From: Curtobacterium sp. MR_MD2014
Lineage (GTDB): Bacteria > Actinomycetota > Actinomycetes > Actinomycetales > Microbacteriaceae
NCBI RefSeq assembly: GCF_000772085.1
Contig: NZ_CP009755.1
Location: forward strand, 2,480,001 to 2,544,000
Direction: 5' to 3'
DNA: 64,000 bases
Position 1 is the stretch's first letter. Every line of letters begins with the position of its first letter. Positions 8,471 to 15,819 of this stretch are shown one piece after another. The notes beneath the pieces were generated by a model. That model saw nothing but the letters and a program-made list of their open reading frames with translations, was not told the DNA's origin and made no database searches. Position numbers and translations under genes: made by a program.

Positions 8471-9549
8471 GCGCGCACACGGGGGTCCTCACCCTCGGCG
8501 AGACGATGCTCCTGCTGGCCGGCCCCGGTGTCGGCGAGGTGTGCGACCTCGACCACATGCGCGTCGACACCGGCGGGGCGGAGAGCAACGTCGCGATCGG
8601 GCTGGTCCGCGCGGGTGTCCCGGCCACGTGGGTCGGACGCGTGGGGGCGGACCCCGCCGGTGACCGGGTCCTGCGGGACGTCGGGCAGGCCGGCGTCGAG
8701 GTCGCCGCGGTCGTCGACCCCGAGCGTTCGACCGGGCTCATGATGAAGGAACGACTGCGGGACGGCCGGACCCGCGTGACCTACCACCGTCGACACTCCG
8801 CGGGCTCGGCGCTCGCACCGGAGGACGTCCCCGCCGGGCTCGTCGAGCGGTCGGCGCTCGTCCACGTCAGCGGCATCACGCTCGCGCTCTCGGAGTCCGC
8901 CCGGCGGACCGTCACCACGGTGCTCGACCGCGCCGAGGCCGCCGGGGTCCCGGTGTCCTTCGACGTGAACCACCGGCAGAAGCTGCTCGACGCCGCGGTC
9001 GCCCGGGAGCACTACCGCGCCGTCGCCGCCCGTGCCGCGGTGGTCTTCGCCGGCGACGACGAGGCCCGCATCCTGCTCGGTGCCCCGGACGGTGCCGGGG
9101 ACGACGGGGCGAGCCCGCTGCAGTCCGACGAGGACCTCGCCCGTGGGCTCGCCGACCTGGCCCGTGGTCGTGCCGTGGTGAAGCTCGGCTCCCGCGGCGC
9201 CGTCTCGGTCGTGGACGGGCGGACGACCCGCCGCGCGGCGACACCGGTCCGGGTCGTCGACCCGGTCGGTGCCGGTGACGCGTTCGTGGCGGCCTGGCTC
9301 GCGGCGACGCTCACGGGGGCCGACGCGGACAGCGCGCTCGACCGGGCCGCCGACGCCGGAGCGCTCGCCTGCACCGTCCCGGGCGACTGGCGGTTGCCGG
9401 TCCCCGGCGCGAGCCCCGACACGCTCACCGCTGACGCGTCGGACCCGTCCGATCCGTCCGACCCGTCAGACCCGTCGGACCCGTCAGACCCGGCCGGCCC
9501 CCGAGCAGCCGCGATCGACACCGCGGTGCACGACCGCGTCGACCGCTGA
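8467..9549 (+). CDS. PfkB-family sugar kinase, probable 2-keto-3-deoxygluconate kinase
   Basis: A 360-residue ribokinase-fold enzyme. The N-terminus TLGETMLLLAG and GGAESNVAIGL, and the C-terminal ATP/anion motif DPVGAGDAF with the catalytic Asp, define the PfkB family. The neighbouring KDPG-type aldolase makes KDG the most likely substrate, giving KDPG. The GTG start overlaps the IclR stop (GTGA). After the catalytic domain the last 45 or so residues are an unusual tail with repeated Asp-Pro-Ser triplets (see repeat at 9439-9492), which family members do not need. Confidence 0.82.
   Translation: MSAHTGVLTLGETMLLLAGPGVGEVCDLDHMRVDTGGAESNVAIGLVRAGVPATWVGRVGADPAGDRVLRDVGQAGVEVAAVVDPERSTGLMMKERLRDGRTRVTYHRRHSAGSALAPEDVPAGLVERSALVHVSGITLALSESARRTVTTVLDRAEAAGVPVSFDVNHRQKLLDAAVAREHYRAVAARAAVVFAGDDEARILLGAPDGAGDDGASPLQSDEDLARGLADLARGRAVVKLGSRGAVSVVDGRTTRRAATPVRVVDPVGAGDAFVAAWLAATLTGADADSALDRAADAGALACTVPGDWRLPVPGASPDTLTADASDPSDPSDPSDPSDPSDPAGPRAAAIDTAVHDRVDR
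9439..9492 (+). repeat. 9-bp tandem repeat encoding Asp-Pro-Ser triplets
   Basis: About six copies of a GACCCGTCN unit (variants end in C, G or A) lie in frame near the 3' end of the kinase gene and encode (DPS)n. Unit-to-unit differences are mostly third-position changes. The tail is dispensable in appearance and could vary in copy number between strains. Confidence 0.75.
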
Positions 9550-9605
9550 CCGCGACCACCACCCGTCCGGCACGAACCCGCCCGACCGATCCGAGGAGCC
9601 CCACC

Positions 9606-10274
9606 GTGAGCACCCACCACACGTCCACCGGCGACAGCCCGTCGGTGCCGCACCACGGCACCCGGCACGGCGCGGGTCCGGCCGTCGCGATCCTCCGCGG
9701 CGGCACGGGCGAGCACGTCGAGGCGGTCGTCGACACCCTGGTGGGCGCCGGCGTCCGCGCGGTCGAGCTCACCACGAACACCCCGCGCTGGCGCGAGGGC
9801 ACCGCCTGGACCGCGCGACGGTTCGGCGACGGCGTCTCCGTCGGGGTGGGCACGGTCCTCGACCCGGAACAGGTCGACGACGCTGCCGACCTGGGGGCGT
9901 CCTTCGTCGTCAGCCCGCACCTCGACCCCGCGATCGGCGAGCGTGCCCACGAGCGGGGCCTCGGCTGGTACCCGGGGGCAGCGACGCCGACCGAGATCGT
10001 GCGGGCGTGGCGGCTCGGCGCCCGGGCGGTGAAGGTGTTCCCGGCGGCACAGCTCGGCGGCCCCGCGTACCTGCGGCAGGTGCTCGCCCCGCTCGACTTC
10101 GTCGACGTGGTCCCGACCGGCGGCATCGGGATCGACGATGCCGCCGACTACCTGGCAGCCGGTGCGGTGGCGGTCGGACTCGGCTCCCCCCTGGTCGGTG
10201 ACGCCCTGGGCACCGGGGACACGGTCGCGCTGCGGTCCCGCGCGGAGCGGCTCGTCGCGGGGCTCGCCCGGTGA
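9606..10274 (+). CDS. eda: KDPG/KHG aldolase (bifunctional 4-hydroxy-2-oxoglutarate / 2-keto-3-deoxy-6-phosphogluconate aldolase)
   Basis: A 222-residue class I aldolase that splits KDPG to pyruvate and glyceraldehyde-3-phosphate. The Schiff-base lysine is in ARAVKVFPAAQLGG; the strand AVELTTNTP holds the catalytic Glu; GGIGIDDAADYLAAG is the phosphate-binding C-terminal loop. A GAGGAG ribosome-binding site precedes the GTG start. The 56-base gap after the kinase gene is the only real gap in the operon. The stop overlaps the start of the D-aminoacylase gene. Confidence 0.88.
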   Translation: MSTHHTSTGDSPSVPHHGTRHGAGPAVAILRGGTGEHVEAVVDTLVGAGVRAVELTTNTPRWREGTAWTARRFGDGVSVGVGTVLDPEQVDDAADLGASFVVSPHLDPAIGERAHERGLGWYPGAATPTEIVRAWRLGARAVKVFPAAQLGGPAYLRQVLAPLDFVDVVPTGGIGIDDAADYLAAGAVAVGLGSPLVGDALGTGDTVALRSRAERLVAGLAR

Positions 10275-11884
10275 CCACCACCGCGGAGACCGGTGCGCCG
10301 CTCGTGCTCCGCGGCGGGTCCGTCGTCGACCGGGACGGCCCCACCCGCGCGGACGTGCTCGTGGAATGCGGTCGGATCACGGCGGTCGGTGCGACGGTTC
10401 CCGTGCCGGACGACGCCAGCACGATCGACTGCGGTGGCCGCACGGTCCTCCCCGGGGCCGTCGACGCGCACTCGCACGCCGGGTCCCGGGTCTTCGACGA
10501 GGACGTCCAGCTCGCGCTGCTCCGTCAGGGCGTCACGTCGATCGTCACCGGCCAGGACGGCGTCGGCCCGGCCCCCGGCGACGGCAGGTGGGCGGGCCGG
10601 TACTTCGCGGCGATCGACGGCCCGCACCCCCGGTACCGCGGCGGCGGCACCGCCGGCCTGCTGGCGACGTACGACGGCACCACGCCGCTGAACGTCGCGA
10701 CCCTGGTGCCCGCCGGGACGATCCGGCACGAGGTGCTGGGCGACGAGGACCGACCCGCGACCGCCGAGGAGACCACGGCGATGGGCGCGCTCGTCCGCCG
10801 CGGGCTCGCCGAGGGAGCGCTCGGGCTCGCCACCGGGCTCGACTACGTGCCGGGGCTGTACGCCGACACCGCCGAGCTCGCGGCGCTCTGCGCGGAGGTC
10901 GCCGCCGTCGACGGCGTCTACGTGTCGCACGTCCGCGGCGGGTACGAGGCGAACCTCCGCGTCGGGCTCGAGGAGGTCGCCGAGATCGTCCGGTCGAGCG
11001 GGGTCCGTGCGCACGTGTCGCACCTGCACGCTCCGGTCGACACGGCCCTCGGCGTGCTCGAGGACCTGGCGGCCGCGGGGGTACGGCTGACCTTCGACGC
11101 GTACCCGTACTCCCGCGGGTGCACGATCCTGTCGATGCTGCTGCTCCCCGCCGCACTCGCGCGCCCCGGCACCGACGACCTCGCCCGCGCGGTCGCCGAC
11201 GACGCCGGACGCCGCCGGGTCCGCACCGCCGTGCTCGACCGGGTCACCGCGCGCCCGGACCTCGGACCGGGCTGGGCGGACCAGGTCACGCTCTCCCACG
11301 TGCCCTCACCGGCGCACCACGACCTGCAGGGCCGCACCCTGACCGACGCCGCGACGGTGCGACGCACCGAACCCGTGGACCTGGCGATCGACCTGCTCGT
11401 CGCCTCCGACCTGCAGGTGACCGCGATCATGCGCGTCCCGCACCCGCGCTCCCCCGCCGACCTCGCGCCGCTCGTCCGGCACCCCGGGCACACCGCGGGG
11501 TCGGACGGCATCCACGTCGGCACGCACCCGCACCCGCGGGCCACCGGCACCGTGGCGCGGTACCTCGGCGACTTCGTGCGTGCCGGGCTGCTGTCGTGGC
11601 CGGACGCCCAGCGGCACCTGTCGACCACCGCCGTCGAGCACCTGCGGCTGGGCGACCGCGGGGTCGTGCGTGCGGGGGCGGTCGCCGACCTCGCGGTGGT
11701 CGACCCCGAGCGGGTGGCGGCGCGGTCGACCTACGACGACCCGACGGCCACGGCTGTGGGGACGGACGACGTCCTGGTGGCGGGCGTGCCGGTGCTCGCT
11801 GCCGGACGTCTGACGGGCACCACCCCGGGCGCCGGGATCCGGCGTGCGGGCGCGACGGCACCGAGGGGCACCGGAGGTCGGTGA
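10271..11884 (+). CDS. N-acyl-D-amino-acid deacylase (D-aminoacylase) family amidohydrolase
   Basis: A 537-residue metal-dependent amidohydrolase. The HxH motif is in VDAHSHAG (near residue 66), metal-ligand histidines follow in VSHVRGG and HVSHLHAP, and the late Asp is in HTAGSDGIHVG; the following HPRATGTVARYLGDFVR is typical of D-aminoacylases. Such enzymes remove N-acyl groups from D-amino acids. D-glucosaminate is formally a D-amino acid, so in this operon it may deacetylate an N-acetylated amino-sugar acid, feeding the PLP enzyme. The GTG start overlaps the eda stop. A short hairpin (CCGCTC/GAGCGG, 11889-11903) follows. Confidence 0.82.
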   Translation: MTTTAETGAPLVLRGGSVVDRDGPTRADVLVECGRITAVGATVPVPDDASTIDCGGRTVLPGAVDAHSHAGSRVFDEDVQLALLRQGVTSIVTGQDGVGPAPGDGRWAGRYFAAIDGPHPRYRGGGTAGLLATYDGTTPLNVATLVPAGTIRHEVLGDEDRPATAEETTAMGALVRRGLAEGALGLATGLDYVPGLYADTAELAALCAEVAAVDGVYVSHVRGGYEANLRVGLEEVAEIVRSSGVRAHVSHLHAPVDTALGVLEDLAAAGVRLTFDAYPYSRGCTILSMLLLPAALARPGTDDLARAVADDAGRRRVRTAVLDRVTARPDLGPGWADQVTLSHVPSPAHHDLQGRTLTDAATVRRTEPVDLAIDLLVASDLQVTAIMRVPHPRSPADLAPLVRHPGHTAGSDGIHVGTHPHPRATGTVARYLGDFVRAGLLSWPDAQRHLSTTAVEHLRLGDRGVVRAGAVADLAVVDPERVAARSTYDDPTATAVGTDDVLVAGVPVLAAGRLTGTTPGAGIRRAGATAPRGTGGR

Positions 11885-11918
11885 GGTTCCGCTCAGGGAG
11901 CGGGACGGCGGGTGACGA

Positions 11919-12305
11919 TCAGGAGGCGCTGGGCAGCACCGCGACGACGTCGATCTCCACGAGGATCCCGGCCAGGTGCGACTGCACGGTCGTGCGGACC
12001 GGGTACGGCTCCGAGAAGTGCTTCGCGTACTCCTCGTTGAAGGCGGCGAAGTCCCGGTCCGAGTGCTCGAGGTGGACGGTCGACTTCACGACGTCGTCGA
12101 GGGTCGCGCCGTGCTCGGCGAGGACGGCGGCGACGTTGGCCAGCACCTGGGCGGTCTGTCCGGCGACGTCGTCGGCCATCGCCCCCGTCGCCGGGTCCTG
12201 CGGCCCGAAGCCCGCGGTGTAGAGGAACCCGCCGGCCACGATGCCCTGGCTGTACGGGCCGGCGGGTGCCGGGGCGTTCGCGGTGACGATGGCGGTCTTC
12301 GGCAC
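11919..12305 (-). CDS. RidA family imine/enamine deaminase
   Basis: A 128-residue protein of the RidA (YjgF) family, which hydrolyses reactive 2-aminoacrylate-type imines released by PLP dehydratases. Visible landmarks are APAPAGPYSQG near the start, the active-site arginine in YPVRTTVQ and the glutamate in LVEIDVVA. The GTG start is supported by GAGGAG just upstream, and a TAGCCT -10 box lies about 50 bases further. It converges on the D-aminoacylase gene. Its closeness to a putative amino-acid dehydratase suggests it clears the imine that this enzyme releases. Confidence 0.9.
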   Translation of the reverse strand: MPKTAIVTANAPAPAGPYSQGIVAGGFLYTAGFGPQDPATGAMADDVAGQTAQVLANVAAVLAEHGATLDDVVKSTVHLEHSDRDFAAFNEEYAKHFSEPYPVRTTVQSHLAGILVEIDVVAVLPSAS

Positions 12306-12513
12306 GGGGACTCCTCTGGTCGTCGGACGCGGTCCGTCCGGGTGGGCCTCCAGGCTAGGGCCGGCCCCACTGCGCGGACCGACCACCCGCCGGAGCCGTT
12401 GCGGTGTGCAGAACGCGGGACGGGCCTCCCGGCCGACCACCGACGACCGACCCGTCCGCGACCGGCCACCGGCGTGCCGGAGGGTGCCAGGCGACGGTCG
12501 GTACGCTCGGTCC

Positions 12514-12555
12514 GTGCCCACCGAGAGCCCTGCGCCCGCCGGAGCGGGCCGGTGA
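12514..12555 (+). CDS. Possible 13-codon leaderless leader ORF
   Basis: GTG CCC ACC GAG continues for 13 codons to a TGA at 12553-12555 that overlaps the GTG of the mannosyltransferase gene (GTGA). A TACGCT -10 box at 12502-12507 places the expected transcript start at or beside the GTG. If real, its translation would deliver ribosomes to the next gene, which has no good ribosome-binding site of its own. The peptide is Pro/Ala/Gly-rich (PTESPAPAGAGR) and has no recognisable function. Similarity searches cannot settle something this short. Confidence 0.4.
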   Translation: MPTESPAPAGAGR

Positions 12556-13805
12556 GCCGCACCGACGGCGCCGTCACCGGGACGCTCGCGAACGGTCGAC
12601 GTCGCATCGTCGACCTGGCGACGAGCCTGCCCGTCTGGGCCGCGGTGCTGCTGGTGTGGGGCGGCGGCCGTCTCGTCTCCACGGTCTGGCTGGCGCTCGC
12701 CTACCCGCTGATGGCCCGGCAGATGCCGGACAACGCCATCTGGGGCAACGAGCACGGGTTCGGGTCGTTCCTCACCGCGTGGGACGGCCAGTACTACGAG
12801 CAGATCTCGGTGCACGGCTACCCGACGACGTTGCCGCTCGACGCCGCCGGGCACGTCGCCCAGAACGCGTGGGCCTTCCTCCCGGCGTTCCCCTTCGCCA
12901 TCCGCATGCTGACGGCCTCGACCGGGGTGCCGTTCGCCGTGGGGGCGCCCCTCGTCGCGCTGGCCGCCGGGCTCGTGGCGACGTTCCTGCTGCACCGGCT
13001 GGTGAGCGACCGTGCCGGCAACGCCGCGGGCATGTGGGCGGTCTTCTTCTTCACGTGCGGTCCGCTGTCGTTCCTGCTGCAGGTCGGCTACGCGGAGAGC
13101 ACGTTCCTGGCACTGACGTTCGGCGCCCTGCTGGCGCTCGAACGACGGCGCTACGGCCTGCTGACGGTGCTCGGCGTGGTCGCGGCGTTCACCCGTCCCG
13201 GGGCGCTCGCGCTGCCGCTCCTGCTCGGGGTCGTCGCACTCGTCCGCTGGGTGCGTGCACGACGAGCCGCCGCGGGCACCGGTGTGCGGTCCCTCGAGGC
13301 CTTCCCGGTGGCGGAACGCGTCCGGGTCGTCGCCGCCGGCGTGGTGATGGCTGCGGCGGGTCTGGCGTGGCCGGTCATCGCGGCGCACGTCACCGGGCGG
13401 TCGGACGCCTACCTGGAGACCGAGATGTCCTGGTGGGTGAACTTCATCGGGCGGGTCGACTTCACACCGATGACGCCCTGGTTCCTGATCGCCGGGCGGT
13501 GGCTCGGGGTCGGTGGGGTCCTGATCGTGGTCGTCCTGCTCGTGGCGTACCCCGTCTGGCTGCTGCGGCGCTCGACCCGGGCGCTTGGCTCGACGACCGT
13601 GCTGTACTCGGCCGCCTACGCGCTCTACATCTTCGCGGTGTCCCTGCCGATGGCGTCCACCCCGCGGCTCCTCATGCCGCTCGCGCCGTTGTTCGGCTCC
13701 CCCGAGCTCGTCGCCCGGCCCTGGATGCGCTGGACGTTCGTGAGCTGTGCGCTCCTCGGGCAGCCGGTGCTCGTCGCGGTGCTCTGGCTGCTCGGCCCGC
13801 CCTGA
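12552..13805 (+). CDS. PIG-V-like membrane mannosyltransferase / GT-C glycosyltransferase
   Basis: A 417-residue protein with about nine to ten hydrophobic helices. The first outer loop holds AWDGQYYEQISVHGYP, closely resembling the (W)DG-x-(W/Y)Y-x-x-I-x-x-x-GYP region of PIG-V mannosyltransferases and related GT-C enzymes, which take sugars from polyprenyl-phosphate donors. GYAEST and FTRPGALALPLL are also typical. It probably adds mannose to a cell-envelope glycan, lipid or protein. The GTG at 12552 is the first good start of the conserved region. Confidence 0.75.
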   Translation: MSRTDGAVTGTLANGRRRIVDLATSLPVWAAVLLVWGGGRLVSTVWLALAYPLMARQMPDNAIWGNEHGFGSFLTAWDGQYYEQISVHGYPTTLPLDAAGHVAQNAWAFLPAFPFAIRMLTASTGVPFAVGAPLVALAAGLVATFLLHRLVSDRAGNAAGMWAVFFFTCGPLSFLLQVGYAESTFLALTFGALLALERRRYGLLTVLGVVAAFTRPGALALPLLLGVVALVRWVRARRAAAGTGVRSLEAFPVAERVRVVAAGVVMAAAGLAWPVIAAHVTGRSDAYLETEMSWWVNFIGRVDFTPMTPWFLIAGRWLGVGGVLIVVVLLVAYPVWLLRRSTRALGSTTVLYSAAYALYIFAVSLPMASTPRLLMPLAPLFGSPELVARPWMRWTFVSCALLGQPVLVAVLWLLGPP

Positions 13806-13850
13806 CCCCAGCGGTACGCTCGACGGAAGGCTCGCGGCACGCTCGCGAAA

Positions 13851-13908
13851 CGCAACGTCGGCGGTTCCTCGCAGGGCTGTACCGCTGCGAGGGACCGCCG
13901 ACGTTGCG
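13851..13908. repeat. 58-bp imperfect inverted repeat between convergent genes
   Basis: CGCAACGTCGGCGGT at the left pairs with ACCGCCGACGTTGCG at the right, and the inner parts (CTCGCAG/CTGCGAG) pair as well with small mismatches. It lies between the ends of the mannosyltransferase and FMN-binding protein genes, so a bidirectional terminator is likely. A TACGCT box at 13815 has no ORF after it. Confidence 0.65.
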
Positions 13909-13928
13909 TGGTGCGGAAGGGGGACGGG

Positions 13929-14420
13929 CTAGAGCTCGACGGTGCCGTGGTGGCCGGTGTCGGGCTGGCTCTGCTTGCCGATCGCGGCCTTCAGGGTCTG
14001 CACGAGGCTGCCGACCGGGCCGGTGTCCTGCGTCCAGTACTCGACCGAGTCGCCCTCGACGGTGAGGAGTCGGATGGTCGGGTCCTCTCGGCCGTCCGGG
14101 AACCACGCCTCGGCGAACGGGGACCAGAGTTCGTCGATGACGGACTCGTCGCGGGTGACCGTCGCCGTGCCCGCGATCGACAGGTACCCGCCCTGCGACT
14201 CGATGGCGACGTTGACGTGCGGGTTGCGCGCGATGTCCTCCACCTTCTCGCTGCCGTCCTGCACCAGGAAGCGGAGGGTCCCGTTGAACGCCTTGTCCTG
14301 CACGGCCAGCGGACGGGCGTGCAGCTGGCCGTCGTCGCTGACGGTGGTGAGCAGGGCGGTTCGAGCGCCGTGGACGATGTCCGAGATGGCTGCGCGGTGG
14401 TCTGCCTGCGTGTCGGTCAT
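13929..14420 (-). CDS. Pyridoxamine 5'-phosphate oxidase-like FMN-binding protein (general stress 26-like)
   Basis: A 163-residue split-barrel protein. RTALLTTVSDDGQLHARPLAVQ, the strand LRFLVQDGSEKVEDI and the GTATVTRD stretch match the general stress protein 26 branch of the PNPOx-like family, which binds FMN or F420 and reduces small molecules. The ATG at 14420 follows AGGAG by five bases. The long open frame upstream crosses the tandem repeat array and is not taken as coding. Function in the cell is unknown. Confidence 0.82.
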   Translation of the reverse strand: MTDTQADHRAAISDIVHGARTALLTTVSDDGQLHARPLAVQDKAFNGTLRFLVQDGSEKVEDIARNPHVNVAIESQGGYLSIAGTATVTRDESVIDELWSPFAEAWFPDGREDPTIRLLTVEGDSVEYWTQDTGPVGSLVQTLKAAIGKQSQPDTGHHGTVEL

Positions 14421-14584
14421 GATGCTCCTGTTCGTCGTGCGCCCCGTTGTGCTCGACGTCCGGCCGGGCACTGCCCGGGCGCGTTCCGTTCCCGCCAGTG
14501 TGCCCCTCGTCGCTGGGACCTGCCCGCCCGGGTTCCGGCCCCCGCACGAGTGGCTGCGGCGCGGACGCGTGCCGCGCGGGACCG

Positions 14585-14815
14585 GGCGTGCAGGGCGGGA
14601 ACGGGCGCACCTGGCGAGAACGGCGCACCTGGCGAGAACGGCGCACCTGGCGAGAACGCGCGTCCCTGGCGAGAACGGACGTCCCTGGCGAGAACGGACG
14701 TCCCTGGCGAGGACTGGCGTACCTGGCGAGGACTGGCGCACTTGGCGAGGACGGGCGCACTTGGCGAGGACGGGCGCACTTTGCGGGAACGGGCGTACCT
14801 GGCCGTCCGAGAACG
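14585..14815. repeat. Minisatellite of about eleven 18/19-bp units
   Basis: Tandem units follow the consensus GGCGCACCTGGCGAGAACG. Three early units are identical 18-mers; later units are 19-mers that vary at the ACCTGG (CCCTGG, ACTTGG) and AGAACG (AGGACT, AGGACG) positions. No spacer separates units, so it is not a CRISPR array. The array lies in a 519-base gap between two minus-strand genes. The flanks (14421-14584 and 14816-14939) hold no gene I can support. Confidence 0.9.
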
Positions 14816-14939
14816 GGAGGTACGCCCGGAACGATCAGGTATCGCGGTCGTCATGGGAAGGAACGGGCACGGACGGACACCCACACGCTCCGACCCAGCG
14901 GCCCCACACCGCGCCGCCCCCGGGGCCGAGGGTGACGCG

Positions 14940-15566
14940 TCAGGCGGCGGGCTCGCGGATCGTCGTCTCGACGTCGACGACCTGCGGGACGCGCGGCATC
15001 GAGGCGAAGCCGAACGCCACGGGCGGGTCGAGCGGGGCCAGGGACCCGAGCGGTTCCCCCGCCCAGGACCCCGAGACGCCGGTGACGTCGTGCGCGCCGG
15101 TCACGCCGTAGTACTCGCGGCGGCCACCTCCTGCGGTCCCGGCCGTGCCCGCGCCGGGAGCGACCAGTCGTGCGACCGGGTCGATCACGCTGAGCCACCG
15201 GGGATCACGCGCGATCGGCTTCGGCACGATGCGGAGCACCCGCCCGAGCGGTGAGATGGATCCGACGTCGATCGAGGCGCGGAGCGGGCCGGCGTCGAGC
15301 TCGAGACCACGAGCGGTGCGGCGGGCGTCGATGTCGACCACCGACACCGTGTCGAAGCGGTAGGTCCCGGAGACGTACGCGGCGACGATCTCGTCCGGCG
15401 CGAGGAGCACGCTCGACCCGTCCGGCTGCTCCAGGAAGACGTCCGTGAAGGCTCCGAACGGCGACCGGTCCCACATGCCGACGACGAACCGCACACCGGA
15501 CGTCGTGCCGACGCCCATGATGCGACCACGGAACCGACGCTCGACGATGTTGGGGCGGGGCGACAT
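14940..15566 (-). CDS. Conserved hypothetical protein, unknown function
   Basis: A 208-residue soluble protein with no signal peptide or membrane helix. It is rich in beta-type segments (GRIMGVGTTSGVRFVVGMWD, then SVLLAPDEIVAAYVSGTYRFD) and has a Gly/Ala-rich loop in the last third (GAGTAGTAGGGRREYYG). Codon use is like its neighbours, and a TACCGT box seven bases before the ATG suggests leaderless expression, so I take it as real. I recall similar unannotated proteins in Microbacteriaceae but cannot name a family. The tandem array lies directly downstream. Confidence 0.6.
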   Translation of the reverse strand: MSPRPNIVERRFRGRIMGVGTTSGVRFVVGMWDRSPFGAFTDVFLEQPDGSSVLLAPDEIVAAYVSGTYRFDTVSVVDIDARRTARGLELDAGPLRASIDVGSISPLGRVLRIVPKPIARDPRWLSVIDPVARLVAPGAGTAGTAGGGRREYYGVTGAHDVTGVSGSWAGEPLGSLAPLDPPVAFGFASMPRVPQVVDVETTIREPAA

Positions 15567-15651
15567 GCGGTGGACGGTACCCGGCGCTGCCGTGAGTCAG
15601 CGTGGCGGCGGTGGGGCGCGCCTCCCGGCCGACGGGACGCTGCCGGACCCG

Positions 15652-15711
15652 GCACAACGGGAAGCACCCCGCGCCACGGGATCCCGTGGTGCGGGGTGCT
15701 TCTCGTTGTGC
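15652..15711. terminator. Long hairpin downstream of the LLM oxidoreductase gene
   Basis: GCACAACGGGAAGCACCCCG pairs with CGGGGTGCTTCTCGTTGTGC almost perfectly, and the inner CCACGGGATCCCGTGG is a perfect palindrome. It lies 109 bases past the stop of the minus-strand gene at 15820, beyond the 20-bp repeats, and is best explained as its terminator. Confidence 0.7.
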
Positions 15712-15712
15712 A

Positions 15713-15806
15713 CGAGCAGGCCGCACCGGCCCGCCCCGAGCAGCACCGGCCCGCCCCGAGCAGCACCGAGCCGCCCCGAGCCGCACCGGCCCGCCGGCCC
15801 ACCCCG
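15713..15806. repeat. Four to five copies of a 20-bp tandem repeat
   Basis: The consensus is CCCCGAGCAGCACCGGCCCG with variants (GAGCCGCACC, GCACCGAGCC). It lies between the hairpin at 15652-15711 and the stop of the LLM gene. It does not resemble the 18/19-bp array at 14585. Confidence 0.75.
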
Positions 15807-15819
15807 AGGAGGCGTCCGC

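Noticed and set aside
10138..12222. Plus-strand 694-codon frame across the D-aminoacylase gene
   Set aside because: Low-complexity Arg/Gly/Pro composition in an alternate frame of a clear amidohydrolase gene.
13815..13850. Promoter for a small RNA after the mannosyltransferase gene
   Set aside because: A TACGCT box precedes the hairpin at 13851, but a single hexamer is too weak to claim a transcript.
14421..14741. N-terminal extension of the FMN-binding protein through the tandem array
   Set aside because: The extension is repeat-encoded and Arg/Ser/Pro-rich, while the ATG at 14420 has AGGAG and begins the conserved domain.
14585..14815. CRISPR array
   Set aside because: Units are 18/19 bp with no unique spacers and no cas genes nearby; it is a simple tandem repeat.
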